The notes beneath the pieces were generated by a model. The model ran no database searches. It had not been told where the DNA came from and saw only the letters and a program-made list of their open reading frames with translations. Of a stretch of DNA of 64,000 nt, positions 1 through 11,186 are shown piece by piece (position 1 is the stretch's first letter; each line of letters starts with the position of its first letter). Both the position numbers and the translations under genes were made by a program. Location of the stretch: positions 23,790,501-23,854,500 of the forward strand of contig NC_080577.1 in the NCBI RefSeq assembly GCF_029962835.1, given 5' to 3'. This stretch comes from Magnolia sinica (Eukaryota; Streptophyta; Magnoliopsida; Magnoliales; Magnoliaceae).

Positions 1-430
1 GGATTGAAAATGTCACTCCGAGGTCAACAAGGTGGTTGGATGCTCTGACGCTCTTGACGAGCATGTCATTGACATAAACTTCCATTTTTTGTCCAATCTG
101 CTTGGCAAACATCTGATTTACTAATCTCTAGTATGTTGCCCCAGTATTCTTCAGGCCAAAAGGCATGACCTGGTAATAGTAGAGCCCATTGTCTGTGATA
201 AAGGTAGTCTTCTGCCTATCTGGGGGATGCATTGGGATATGATTATACCCGGAATAGGCATCCAAGAAGAAAAGACACTCGTGACCAGTTGTACTGTCGA
301 CCAGTTGATCGATTCGAGGTAAGGGGAAGCTATCTTTAGGGCAGACTTTGTTCAGATTCGAGTAGTTAACACAGACCTGCCACTTCCCGTTTGCATTATT
401 CACCAGGACCACATTGGCGATCTAGTCTGG
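1..430 (-). pseudogene. Reverse transcriptase N-terminal part (gypsy)
   Basis: The minus-strand frame from about 412 contains the RT palm motifs CPKDSFPLPRIDQLVD, FLDAYSGYNHIPM and MPFGLKN, then runs into the catalytic-box region, where the sequence reads YVNDM rather than the usual YVDDM. Just upstream, at about 424, a TAG interrupts what should read W in the conserved P-x-x-W/x-ANVVLV stretch. The domain continues off the window. It would synthesise cDNA from the element RNA; the nonsense codon and the D-to-N change in the catalytic pair indicate a dead copy. Confidence 0.9.
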
Positions 431-659
431 ATAGTGTATTTTCTCAATGAAGCCGATGCTGAGGAGGTTGAAAACTTCATCGGCTATGGCTGTGTATCTT
501 TCGGCATTAAACGTTCTTTTCTTTTGTTTCACCAGTTTATGATTCGTGTCCACGTTTCAACCTGTGGACCATGACATCGGGAGAAATGCCTGGCATATCC
601 CCATGTGACCAAGCGAAGACATCCTCGTGCTGCTGTACGAAAGTTATCATTTGAGACCT

Positions 660-1200
660 CTACTCGGAATTCAATGAAGATCCGAGCTGAATAGTTTTAC
701 TCGGGTTGGCTTCCTCAAGTGGGATGGTCTCCAAGTCCTCGGGGGGATTCTCCATAGGATTGAGGGTGTTGATGGTGAAGGCCTGCTTCAATGACCCTTT
801 TCTCACAACTATTGTATAACATCTCCGTGCTTCACACTGATCTCCTCGGAGGTATCCGACTCCTCCTTCAACGGAGAACTTCATCATCAGGTGGTATGTG
901 GACACAACCGCCCTCATCGCATTAAGGGAAGGTCGGCCCAAAATGACGTTGTGCACCGACAGCACATTGACAACAAGAAAGTCCAAAAGAAGTGTGGCTT
1001 GGTGCTGTCCTTCGCCGGCTGTCACAGGAAGAGTAATGGCTCCCTCGGAGATCACCTTATCTCCGGCAAAGCCTTGTAGGGGGTTTTCAGGGGTCAGAGT
1101 TGTGACCTGTCGATTCTCATTCTCTCGAAGGCTTCAGAGTAGATGACGTCGACTGAGCTTCCCATGTCGACCAGGATGCGGAAGACTTTGCGGTTAGTTA
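660..1200 (-). pseudogene. Aspartic protease region of the gypsy element
   Basis: Between about 1200 and 1110 the minus strand reads RILVDMGSSVDVIYSEAFE, which aligns with the retropepsin active site whose usual form is D-T/S-G. Here the triad is DMG, a one-base change from DTG. The frame then continues (1055-660) with LDFLVVNVLSVHNVILGRPSLN, the typical flap and ILGRP segment of plant gypsy proteases, and an acidic linker toward RT. The enzyme would cleave the Gag-Pol polyprotein. The altered active site and the surrounding frame breaks argue that it is non-functional. Confidence 0.8.
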
Positions 1201-1415
1201 TGGTCATAATTACCACAAGAGCATCGTTGTGCAGGTTCTGGATCCCGTGCGCATCATCTTCTGTAAAAGTCGAGTTGCAGGGGTTGAGACAGAGCTCTTT
1301 CCTCGACCTTTCGCTTAAATGGACATAGTACTCGGGGTCTAAACTCTGATAGTGGGCTTTGCGAGCTCTATTTGAGTTGCCTTCATCAGATGAACTGCCA
1401 TAAATGGTTCAGATT

Positions 1416-2744
1416 TCAGCAGGTTCTTCTGTAGTTGCTCGGTCGTTCTTCTTTCTGAGCCGACTTCTCCTCCTTAGCATATCGACGCAAGTGACCCTTA
1501 TAGATAAGGGTCTCGATCTCACCTTTGAGGTCTACACAGTCGCTCGTATTGTGGCCATGATCACGGTGGAAGCAGCAATATTTGCGCGTATCTCGATTCT
1601 CAACGTTGGTTTTCATGCAAACAGGCCAGTTCAGGAGTCTCTGACCCCTGATATCTAACAATATCTGCTCCGCAGAGGTGTTGAGGGGGGTGTAAGAATG
1701 GAGTTTGCCCTCGAGTCTTCGGCTTGGCCGACGATCGCGAGGGGCCCGGTCGTCGGGCTTTTTGTTGGACGACTGAGGTTCTTCGTTTCTTTGCCTTTTT
1801 TTCTTTTGATGATGTTTCAGCAGCTTGGATGTTCTTGCGGGAGTTGGAGAATTCCTCGGCATTGGTATACTTTTGAGCCCTGCTGATGAGTTCGGCTAGG
1901 GTGGTCAGTGAATTTTTCCCAATTGAGAAGGTGAACTTCCCTTCTTTGAGGTCGTTAAACATGGCTGAGAGCGTCATCTTGTCGTCGTAATCTTCCACTA
2001 ACAACGCTTGCTCGTTGAAGTGGGCAATATAATCCTTTAGTGGTTCTTTGTTCCCTTGTTTGAGGGTGAACAGATGAGTAGTTGGCTTTCGACTCTTCTT
2101 ACTAGAAATAAACTGGGTAAGGAACAATCTGCTAAGCTCCACGAAGGAGCTGATCGATTTCGGTTTAAGTTGTCGATACCAACTCCGAGCAGACCAAGAG
2201 AGAGTTATCGAAAGGGCTCGGCACATCATGGCATCCGTGGCTGACTGGATCTGCATTAACAATCGGTATGATTCCACATGTTCTGAGGGGTCTCCGAATA
2301 CGGAGAATTGGATGACAGGGGCATCTTGAACCTTGACGGCATCAGCTTGTCCATGATTGCTGAGGTGAAAGGAGGCTCAGTCTCTTCCATCATCGTCTGG
2401 ACTGCAGTTGGGACAGACATAGAGCACTGGTCCTTTTGGAACACCTTAAACTGGTCTCGAAGCTCCTTAAGCTGTGCTTCCAAAGGATTCTGATTCTCAG
2501 CTACTATCTCCTGGAAGGCATTCATCACGTCAGTTGTCCTGCTACACCTACTCCTCTCTAGCCGATGGCGGAGGTCGATAGGTGCTAGAGCCAAAGTGGC
2601 GGATATATAAGACTGTTCTATGTTTAGAGCGGGTTTTGGGATTCGGGCAGATCGCTCTTGGGGCACTATGCCGTGAGCAGGGTCAGGAGCTCGTGCGGAT
2701 ACTCTGGCCCGTGAGCTGACCGGTTGCAGTCGTGCTTCGAGCAT
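1416..2744 (-). pseudogene. gag of the gypsy element (frameshifted)
   Basis: Three overlapping minus-strand frames together give a plant gypsy gag. The N-terminal part (2744-2256) contains PPFTSAIMDKLMPSRFKMP, the conserved lead-in to the capsid domain. The middle part (2277-1600) carries the retrotransposon gag core with SWYRQLKPKSISSFVELS and KDYIAHFNEQAL. The last part (1862-1416) is basic and holds the knuckle-like YCCFHRDHGHNTSDC followed by LKGEIE. The frame changes near 2260 and again near 1700-1600, so no single polypeptide can be made. The role would have been assembly of the retrotransposon particle. Confidence 0.85.
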
Positions 2745-3003
2745 TGGGTGGCTTCCATTAGGTTTAATGGTAACTGCTGATTCTGCTACGCCTTCATTCG
2801 GCTGATTTCATCTTTTAGTATCTGGGCTTCATTTTGCAACGCCTTGTATTTTTCTCCTTGGCTCCTAGTTCGTTGAGACGGTCCTATTGGAGCCTACTCG
2901 GTGTGCAGTAATGAAGAAAACTGGGGTTGCGGTTCCACCACTATCGCCTTTTTCTTTCCTCTCACCATTTTCGGCTAGACCTTCTAGCTTTTCGTTCGCG
3001 AAT

Positions 3004-3021
3004 TCCCACAGACGGCGTCAA
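3004..3021 (-). other. Putative primer-binding site
   Basis: On the minus strand, four bases after the LTR end, the sequence reads TGACGCCGTCTGTGGGAA. It is close to the TGGCGCC-type primer sites common in plant gypsy elements. It carries one change in the first six bases, consistent with an old copy. The priming tRNA cannot be named safely. Confidence 0.55.
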
Positions 3022-3024
3022 AAA

Positions 3025-3810
3025 TGTTGATGTCAAAATCTGAATCACCCACCACTCGATGCTGCGAACCTTCGAGGAACCCTGGCCCTGCGCAAAAGGT
3101 TAAGCAAAGGAGATCCTGGCTAAGCCGGGGGACCCTCCAATGCCTAAGTCAGGCTAGGGAATTGGGGTCTAAGTCGTATGTAGGGAGAGGGTGCTAGATC
3201 TCGTATACCTATGGCAATGGGTTCCCCTGGTATTTATACTTGTGGGTAGAGAGGATCGCGTCCGTTAATCTCGGCACGATTTACTCAATCAGGCGGATAT
3301 TGCAATGATGGAGATATCCTCCAGAATCTTTGGATTGCGTAGCACATCGTGTCCTAATGGTGCGTATCTCCGGGCGAGATCGTCGATCACATTCGCATCC
3401 AGGTCGATATCCAGGCTCATCGTGCCGAGTATCATCACAGGCTCAGCCTAGCCTCGGCACGCAATGCGTCCCTGCCTGGACTCGGCCTCGGCCTCAACAT
3501 ACGAGGTATCTGTATTCTGACTTGGCCTCGGATCGTACAGACGTGAAGCTGAGTACCAATAGTCCGAGTTTGTTGATAAGTCATTGGGGTTGGAGTTCAT
3601 CAATCAAAGCTGAGGATGAAGATCAGGACTCGGCTCGACCACTCCCCTTCAAACAAGAATGAGGATTCAGGTCGGCCAATCAGGATTGTAGTTCCGAGCC
3701 ATGACTTGGGAATTGGCCCTTAACGTCGTATCTTCTTTCTGAGGCCTCGCTATCGGATTCGTGTAACCTTGGCTAACCCCGATTGTCCTTGTACGAATTT
3801 CCCCATAACA
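3025..3810 (-). repeat. 5' LTR of the gypsy element
   Basis: The block begins TGTTGATG and ends CATAACA, a TGTT...AACA inverted end typical of LTRs, and is 786 bp long. It sits directly between the primer-binding-like motif (3004-3021) and the presumed 5-bp target duplication TTATG. No second copy is in the window, so the edges rest on the terminal motif and the neighbouring PBS rather than on LTR-LTR alignment. Confidence 0.75.
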
Positions 3811-3815
3811 TTATG

Positions 3816-4717
3816 TAACGAGCACAATTGTAGTAGGGCCTAATAGATCGCTCAATCTAAATAATTCAGCGATTAGATTAAAACTAATGATCATGTGTAG
3901 CTCACCTAATAAGAGTCTTTGGGTCAGTACTAAACAACTATTGATATTACATCTTGCTTTGTCATTTCTAGAATGGAAAGGCTACTAAATGGAAAAGAGA
4001 AGTCTTCTCAGTACCCACGTTGATTATGTGTAATTAAGGCTAATTTCAGTCAAATTACATTTAATTACAACAAATCAAGCACGCCCTAAGACTTCCTAAT
4101 GTCGTGCTTGGAAGAGTCATAGCTTGCTGTTATAATGAACATACCACTCAATGAATCAGATGCTAATCTTCCTTTTTTTTTAGATGATTTTCTTGCCCAA
4201 TTGAATGCTGATTATTGGTTGGACAGTTTTCCTCCCCTCAATTTTTTAATAATCGAAATTAAATGTAGAATAAAACAACGTAAGAAAATGCTTAATCCCA
4301 CACTTTAAATTTCACAATCTACCTAGGTGCTCATAGGAAACTCTTCAAAGTAGAGAAGAAGAAAATCCTTACGCGACTATGCAAAGTCATGTGGGAGGTG
4401 ACTAGTTGTTCATGTGGGAGGTGGACTCCATGTGGATGAGATCCAACCCATCCATCAAGTGATATGATTGAGGTAAAAAAATCAGGCTGACTCAAAACTC
4501 AAGTAGGCTAAAAGATGGGGAATGGTCTAGATGGGAAATCTTATTAAAATCATGGTGTTTGACATGCCCCACCAAGATCAATGGATTCCCAAAAATCAAG
4601 ACATTCAAAAACTCTTGTGGGCAGCACTTGGTGAAGTTTTGAAGTTTAGTTAATAGGCATGATTTTACACCTTTTCATATTTTGTTGCCCATGTAAGTAT
4701 TGTATTGGACTGACTTT
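3816..4717. other. Spacer without recognised gene
   Basis: AT-rich sequence with stop codons in all frames. I see no coding domain, RNA gene or clear inverted-repeat element here. Confidence 0.5.
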
Positions 4718-5290
4718 TAGGGGTGTTTGGCACTAAAGATTTGGGGGGATTTGAGGGGATTTCAAATCCCTGGGCTGTTTGGCACAATAAAGTAACCAGC
4801 AGTTTCAAATCCACTATGAAAGCTTGGATTACATGTAAAATCCTTTCAAGACTTGCATGTGTAACATGTGTCACCAGACTATTATTCTATTGGGCACTTG
4901 TTCCACTGATGATATCCCAAAACAATTAGGTTATCAATTGCATCACTATAATTACTTTAATATGATGATCCGCTGTCCAAACATTGTCCATGTAAATCAA
5001 TGGTTAAAAATTGTTGGTTAGTCACTCGGACATAACCATCCAAGACCAAGAATTTCATCATTTTCAGCCAAAGTATATCTTTCAGTGGGCTTATTACAAC
5101 CATTGCGTCAAACATTATATACTTTCACTAATTAGACATATTAAAGTTGATTTAGTAATTAAATTCAAATCCATGTAAATATACAATGTATACTTTTGGA
5201 GTAAAATTGATTCCGAATCTACGATGATGCCAGACACAATAGGGGGATTTCAAATCCAGGAATTCCAAATCCATGCTCACAAACAGGTCC
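4718..5290. mobile_element. hAT/Tourist-like MITE, copy 1 of a family with GGGGATTTCAAATCC ends
   Basis: The left end reads GGGGTGTTTGGCAC followed by GATTTCAAATCCC. The right end is its approximate inverse (GGGGGATTTCAAATCC ... CACAAACAGGTCC). The interior (for example TAACATGTGTCACCA and GTTAGTCACTCGGACAT) recurs at 33928-34530, so two copies of one non-autonomous family are present. No coding capacity is seen. The exact ends and target duplication are not resolved. Confidence 0.65.
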
Positions 5291-5397
5291 TTGTAATATA
5301 TGGTGACTGACGTGCATTAATTTTTCCCTATGCCCTTCTTATGGATACTTGGTCTGCCTAGTACAGCACTAGAGAAAATAAAATCGGTACGACCAAG

Positions 5398-5529
5398 TGG
5401 GGCTGTCAACGGGCTCGGCCTGTGGTTGGTCTCCTCCTGAATTTTGAACCATTTCAGGCCAGGCCTTCTGATCATCCCATTCAAAATTCTCATCTTGGTA
5501 GGCCTGGGCCCAGCCCATTAACACCCCTT
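5398..5529. mobile_element. Short hAT-like MITE (132 bp)
   Basis: Left end TGGGGCTGTCAACGGGC is the inverse of the right end GCCCATTAACACCCC. It is flanked by CGACCAAG (5390-5397) and TGACCAAG (5530-5537), an 8-bp duplication with one mismatch, as expected for hAT elements. The interior is a hyphenated palindrome of GGCC-rich words with no ORF. Confidence 0.7.
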
Positions 5530-6370
5530 TGACCAAGGTTGCTGAGATTTTGAAAACTGCATGTTAATAATAATAAAAAAGTAAACAAAACATTATTATA
5601 TTGGGAGATTTTCAAAATGTAAACAAAATTTGAAAATATCACATTTTTGTTGTGAAAAAAATTAGGGCCTATTTAAAACATGAGATTAGATGGTATTAAA
5701 TTGCATTAGATGGAACTAACATTATTATTGCAAAATTATTACATCTCTAGTAGTGTCATGGTATTTGATTGTCCAATCCAACATTTGGAATCAAATTTTT
5801 CTTATGAGAAAAAACATTATATTAAGTGAAACTTATGTTTGGTGGACTATAGAATTATAATCAAGATATTAAATTTCACAACTAATGTCAGTCACCTAAT
5901 GCATATGTAACTCGATTATCATGTTTTAAGGGTGCATATGATCGACAGCGTGGATAAAACACATGCATTGACATCAGACCGTGGATTTCAAAATTCACCA
6001 GAAATCCCGTTGTATTTTGTACTGGGGTGATATGATACATGTATTAATCTTATCCTTCCTATCTTTTTCAAACGCCACCGATGGAACCTAATCCCATGTT
6101 CCAGAGGACCCTTACAGAATTTTGTTATATACATATATACTTCAAATTGGGTTATAGTTATTAATTTAGGGAAAAATAATAATATTTTTCTACTCTACAA
6201 TATTTTCCCAACAACATCCAAAGAAAAACCTCAAAAATATGAAAATCTTCCAAGAACTTGCCGAGATTTCTCTTCATGTATAGAACATTTTGTACCATCA
6301 AACAGAGAAAGTAGATGTATAGTACATGTGTTATATGTCGTATAAATCCGTAAGAAAAAAACATACATGA
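5530..6370. other. AT-rich spacer
   Basis: Low-complexity AT-rich DNA downstream of the F-box/LRR stop codon on the minus strand; it may include that gene's 3' UTR. No recognised gene. Confidence 0.4.
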
Positions 6371-6937
6371 CTAAGGAAACCAATGAAGAAGCCATTTATC
6401 AAGATATGAAACGTCGCATTCAAAGCGATCATCGAGCGTTTGGTCGCATTTGAACTCGGCAATATTCATGGCCATGTCCATGATCTCCTTGTTTGGGTCG
6501 AGCCGCGGGCACCACATGGCACTTAAGTATTGCAATTCATTGCAAGAATGTAGAATGCTACATAAGCTATTGTTCGTGATCGGTGTGTTATTAAGATTGA
6601 GCCACTTGAGCTTTGGCATGAATTTTCCCATAGCTATCAACATTTCTTCAGTCACTTGCAAATGAGCCAAATTGAGGCCCACTATACTCAGACAGTTTTC
6701 GCCGATTTCTTCAATTGTTTTTGCAGTTGTGATGTTGCATGAGCTGATGTCGATGAATTTCAAGTTCTTGCAAGTCAGGATTAGCTTGCTGAACTTGCTG
6801 CTCGATATGCTGTTACAGTTGCGGAGAGAGAGGGATTCGATTGATGGGGACCTAGCGTGTAATTGAATTGAATTCATCAAGGTTTGATTCGATTCAATCA
6901 AAGGACTATTTGCTAATTTGTGAAATTCAAGATGCTC
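6371..6937 (-). pseudogene. F-box/LRR protein, C-terminal leucine-rich repeat part
   Basis: The minus-strand frame from 6937 to the TAG at 6371-6373 encodes about 188 residues of degenerate leucine-rich repeats: LEHLEFHKLANS, SIESLSLRNCNSISS, CKNLKFIDISSCNI, CLSIVGLNLAHLQV, PKLKWLNLNNTPITNNSL and NELQYLSAMWCPRLD. The repeats have the cysteine-containing LRR form of plant F-box proteins, which recruit substrates to SCF ubiquitin ligases. The frame is intact here. Upstream of LEHLEF it runs into a transposon end at about 6938. The F-box exon of presumably the same gene lies at 9332-9004. About 10-20 residues expected between the two parts are not found, so the gene is probably broken, although a normal intron enlarged by transposons with a missed small exon is possible. 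Confidence 0.7.
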
Positions 6938-8616
6938 AAGGGGTCGTTTGGATGCACAGAAAGCCCCCAGGCCTGAGTCCAGTCCGGCTTCTGATGGGCC
7001 AAGACAAACAGGCCTGAGCCCTCCCCGTGACAAAAATGCATAACTCAAGTCTATTTCCAGCCACCCTATATTGTGCAAGATGCAAGATCTAGGCGCATAC
7101 CTAACTAGAATTCAGATCCAGTGCTTGCCACAAATAAAAAATTTCTATTTTTCTGCATTATTATTGATTCATGTCATCACTACATTGTCAAAATTGCTTA
7201 GTTGAATGCAGCCTGGAATGATTTGGCCCAATCCTATTGCAACAAATAAAATTTTTTTGTTTGTGGCAGACGGATGATCTGGATTTACCTAATTATGGAT
7301 GATATTGACAAAAATGCCCTTTGTCGGGTGGTCTGATCGGAAACGGATTGGTTTTTGTTTGCGGCAGGCAGATGATTTGGATTTACCTAGTTATGGGTGA
7401 TATTGACAAAAATGCCCTTGGTCGGGTTGTCTGACGGGAAACGGATTGATTACTGAACCTGCCACTCGCCAATGGCAAGTGGTCGGTGCTCTGTGGGCCC
7501 CCCCCCATGGAAGCAGATTGCGTACTGAGTAACTCAGTACGCTAAGCGTACTGAGTAAACTCTGTAGACCCCACTTTCATTCATGCATTGTATCCACTCC
7601 GTCCATCTCTTTTAAAACATAATTTTATTGATTTATACCAAAAATGGAATATATCCAAACCTCAAATGGACCACACCACCAGAAACAGTGTGAGTTGAAC
7701 ATCCACCGTTAAAGAATCCTTGCGGGCAACCAAAGTTTTAGATCAAGCTGATATTTGTGTTTTCCATTCATCCATGTCTTTCTGATCTTCATGGAGGTTG
7801 GATGACAAATAAACGTCACTGAAGGCCTTAGAAAGTTTTCAAGGGTGGAAATTAATAGTTCCACGTTTTCCTTTGGTATGGTCCAATTGAGCTTTATATA
7901 TGCATCAATTTTGGGTTGAACCCATAAAAGGATCTGAAAAAACGAATGGACGGTGTGGATAAACCACATGCATTCACAGTGGGCCCAACAAATTTTACTC
8001 AGTACGATAAGAGCGTACTGAGTTACTCAGTACGCAATCCAACCCCATAATGTATGTGTTTCATCCTAACGTCCACCCATTCTTCCCGATCATTTTATGG
8101 TATGAGCCCAAAAATGAGGTTGATCCAAATATAAAGTGGACCGCACAATGTTGATTGAATGCCCACCATTAAAAACTTCTTGGGGGCCACTAAAGTTTTG
8201 GATCAAGCTGATATATTTTTTTTCCCTAGTTTTTATGACCTAATCAACAGGTTAGATGTCAAAGAACCATTACGCTGGGCCCAAGGAGGTTTTTAATGGT
8301 GGACATTCAATCACTACTGTTTTCCCATGGTGTGGTCCACCTGAGATTTAGATCTACCTCATTTTTTGGATCAAACCCTAAAAATTATCTTTTGAAATGG
8401 ATGGACGGCGGATAAAATACAAACATCATGGCGGGGCCCACATAGCACTGACCACTAGCCAAACCACCTCCTCTCTGACCCGCTTAATAAATGGGCCTAG
8501 CTTTTAGGTCATGTCCAGCCCTTGGGCCTAGAATTTCAGCTCCCGAAGCCCGCGGGCCAGCCCTGCCAATTGACAGTCCTGCTGAGCTAGCTTTCCATGC
8601 ATCCAAACCACTCCTG
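6938..8616. mobile_element. Transposon block separating the two halves of the F-box/LRR gene
   Basis: The block starts with GGGGTCGTTTGGATGCAC and ends with GCATCCAAACCACTCC, inverse copies of each other with a few mismatches. That is the GGG..TTTGG terminus common to plant Tourist/hAT MITEs. Inside are GTGGGGCCCACC-type foldback sequence (about 7440-8475) and the nested 7516-8039 element. No clean target duplication is visible, so the outer limits and the number of insertion events are uncertain. Confidence 0.5.
7516..8039. mobile_element. Nested MITE with perfect 28-bp palindromic TIRs
   Basis: Positions 7516-7543 and 8012-8039 are exact inverted copies of 28 bp beginning GATTGCGTACTGAGTAACTC. 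Each TIR is itself palindromic (GTACTGAGTAACTCAGTAC). The element is 524 bp and non-coding. It lies inside a copy of the GTGGGGCCCACC foldback family, so it inserted later. No unambiguous target duplication was found. Confidence 0.8.
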
Positions 8617-8738
8617 AAACGAGAATTTCCTCTTCTACGTTTTGCAATAGATAGAGAACTTCCAATCACACATTGGTCATGTGTAACTGATCAAACCATC
8701 CCAACCGTCCAAACAGAGGCCCCAAAACGGACGGCCAA

Positions 8739-8908
8739 GGGCCCGTTTGGAATTTCCCCGCTCCAAAGCGGAATGAAAGTGGAGCTGTTCTTTCGCAGTA
8801 GAAAAAAGAAAAGCAGGGAAATAGAATCCCACCAAACATGCTTTCCCATTTCTATCACCTTCTCCAACGCAAGGCAATCTGGTTATTAGGCGGACATCCA
8901 AACGGGCC
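8739..8908. mobile_element. Short MITE in the F-box gene intron
   Basis: A 170-bp segment with inverted ends GGGCCCGTTTGGA and TCCAAACGGGCC, lying between the F-box exon and the large transposon block. Non-coding. Confidence 0.6.
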
Positions 8909-9003
8909 TCAAATCGAAATGTGCAACCAAAGCCTATCAATTCAACGGTCAAGATCATCCTATCTGTTCAATTCAACATAAACATTGGGCATCGAATCCA
9001 AAC

Positions 9004-9332
9004 CTGGCGGCGATCGTGTCGATCATCTGGTCACTGGCAATCGAATCGATGCAAATCGACCTTGCCCTCGTTCCGCTACGTTCCAACACGTGGATCGACA
9101 TCGAATTCAGCGTCTTGAGATCGAGTGGTCCAGCATCTCTGATGAAGCGGTCCAGGAAGTTCTGATGGAGGGTGAGATGGACAGAGTCCCAGCACTCGGG
9201 GTAGATCGCAGCGTCCCGCCAAGATCGGCACACGTGTGTGACTGCAATCAGAGAGTCGAAATCCAGCATTGAGAAGATGTAGATCAGAGCCTCTTGGATG
9301 AGATCAGACCAGTGTATCAGGTGGGGTTCCAT
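9004..9332 (-). CDS. F-box protein, first exon
   Basis: The ATG at 9332 opens a frame with a clear F-box at residues about 6-50 (HWSDLIQEALIYIFSMLDFD, then VCRSWRDAAIYPECWDSVHL), followed by a linker ending DTIAAR. The F-box binds SKP1 in SCF ubiquitin-ligase complexes. A donor GT at 9003-9002 (CCAG|GTTTGG, phase 2) fits an exon end; without splicing the frame stops nine residues later. The minus-strand TATATAAA at 9398-9391 supports this start. The likely partner is the LRR part at 6937-6371, which belongs to the plant F-box/LRR family, but the missing link and the inserted transposons make a working gene doubtful. Confidence 0.75.
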
Positions 9333-9390
9333 TTCCGTGCTCTTGGGCTATTGAGTTTCTGTGCGTGTGCTTGAAGCAGTTATTGGCTCT

Positions 9391-9398
9391 TTTATATA
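9391..9398 (-). promoter_or_regulatory. TATA box of the F-box gene
   Basis: TATATAAA on the minus strand, about 59-66 bp before the F-box ATG, predicts a transcription start near 9365 and a very short 5' UTR. It is seen directly; its use is inferred. Confidence 0.55.
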
Positions 9399-10644
9399 GG
9401 TTTGCTTCAATGCATCCCGATGTATTATAAATACGATACGTCGTGAATCTTGCCGTTGGATTTGGGACCTTATCGATGATACAGGCCGTTAATTTGATAA
9501 AGATGTTTTTGGATGAAGGATGGGTTTAAAAAAACTATTAAAATTTGAATACTTGAACTATTGATTTATATAAGAATTAGGTTGACCGTTCACTTTCAAA
9601 GTAAAAGAGCGAAATTATCAAAGAGCTAAAATAATTCAATTCAGAAATTATTAGTAGTATGACTATAATTAAAAATGAGACTGATCATATAAACGGTCTG
9701 GATCATTCGGAAAACGACCCGGATTTAAAGGCTAAAGTGCCGACGTATCGTGAGTATTACGTTGGGATGATTCGAGAAGACCTCTTTTTGTTCTGTTTTG
9801 ATTGGGTGATTAGAAAAGCTATGTTACTCTGGTGGGTCGTGATAGTTGGTGTACGTGCACTCGATAGTTGAACACGTGGCATATAATTATTGGGTTTTTG
9901 CTTCCTGGGTTCCGGTTTAGATGGGGTATAAGACAGTAATTTCACTGGAATAATGTCACGGGTGGCCGATTTCTGGAAATCTAATGGACAGTTAAATTGA
10001 AAGCTAGTTAATGGTATGGATTTACCGAAATTAATTTCTATGAATCTGCCCTCTAAATTGTCCGATAGATATCATTTTATGGTTCTGATCTATTTAATTG
10101 ATTTCCAAAAATATGGACGGTTTAGTTTAATGTGATCCATGTGTACAAACTATAAGTGCATGTGTATCAACTACCAATGTCTGCTAGAGCATCAAATAAT
10201 CCTCCCCAGATTAAGAGGTAGACTTCTACAGTAGTTAGCACCATTTTGAAAATGGTGGTGACTCATTATTCTCATATGTGGCAATGTCTTACAGTTATCA
10301 AGACCATCCAAATTGTGGGACCCATTTTCGATGGAGTATATGTCTAAAATCACACTATCCAAAGGAATCTCGACTATCCAATTAATGTATACAAAATAGA
10401 CGGTTTAAAAATATTAGTAAGATATCCAAATTAAAAGTTTCAAAGCAGAAGGTTCGTATTATCCTTTTGGCCATCTTCCATCTACAGTTATTTTAATGAT
10501 TTTCACGGCCTGGATTGCTGTTAACTCTGCCATGTGTACGGCTGAAAATTCACCATTGTTTTTTTTTTTTTTTAATAAAAAAAAGAGAGTCAAAACTAGC
10601 ATATTAGAGTCTAATCCATTTAATTCAGCATCATCAGGCCTGAT
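9399..10644. other. Spacer with short MITE-like fragments
   Basis: AT-rich, no gene. Contains the recurring words ACTCTGG and CACGTGGCAT (about 9825-9885) that also appear near 11670-11730, 20340-20400 and 60430-60480, suggesting another degraded MITE family. Confidence 0.4.
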
Positions 10645-11186
10645 TAGGGGTGTACACGAACTGAGCTAGCTCGGTTAGCTCGCTCGACTCAACTCGAAAA
10701 AGCTCGAATTGACTTGGTTCGAAGCTAAGTTCGAACTGAGTTAAGCTGGTTTTTTGTGCTCGAAAATGAGTTCGAGCTTGACTCGACTCGGATCAAATCC
10801 AGCTCCAATCAGACTCGGATCGAACCAGTTCGGTGACTTGGTTGCTTAGATATTGATGTTGCTCACCAAATGTTTGATGAAACGAGTGGCTGGCGACAAG
10901 GAAGGTACGTAAATGAAACCAATACCATTTTTTTTTTTTTCTTGATTTTTATGTTACTTAGGAGGTGCTTAGAAGGTGTTTGATAAAATACCTATAAACT
11001 GGAAAACTTGGTTCGAACTAGCCTGAGCTGCTGACCGAACTGAGCCGAGCTGGCCAGTCAGGCTGGAGGACCGAGCCAAGCCGAGTTCAAGTTGAGGTCA
11101 GCTAGTGGCCGAGTGGACTCGACTCAGTTGAACTCAATCTAGAGCTGAGGCAAGCTCGACTCGGTTGGACTCAATGTACACCCCTA
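10645..11186. mobile_element. hAT-like MITE (542 bp)
   Basis: Ends are TAGGGGTGTACA and TGTACACCCCTA in inverse order. Flanks GGCCTGAT (10637-10644) and GGCGTGAT (11187-11194) form an 8-bp target duplication with one mismatch, the hAT signature. The interior is full of CTCGA/TCGAG words and can fold back on itself. No transposase. Confidence 0.8.

Larger units (their letters stand above)
1..3810 (-). mobile_element. Ty3/gypsy LTR retrotransposon, 5' part, cut by the window edge
   Basis: Reading the minus strand from 3810 down, the order is LTR, primer-binding region, gag, aspartic protease and the start of reverse transcriptase, which is the Ty3/gypsy order. RNase H, integrase and the second LTR would lie before position 1. 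The outer edge at 3810 is followed by TTATG (3811-3815), the candidate 5-bp target duplication; its partner is outside the window. The coding parts are spread over several frames with at least one nonsense codon, so this copy is dead. The RT residues (FPLPRIDQLVD, MPFGLKN.GATY) resemble the Tat-type non-chromovirus branch; that placement is inference. Confidence 0.9.
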
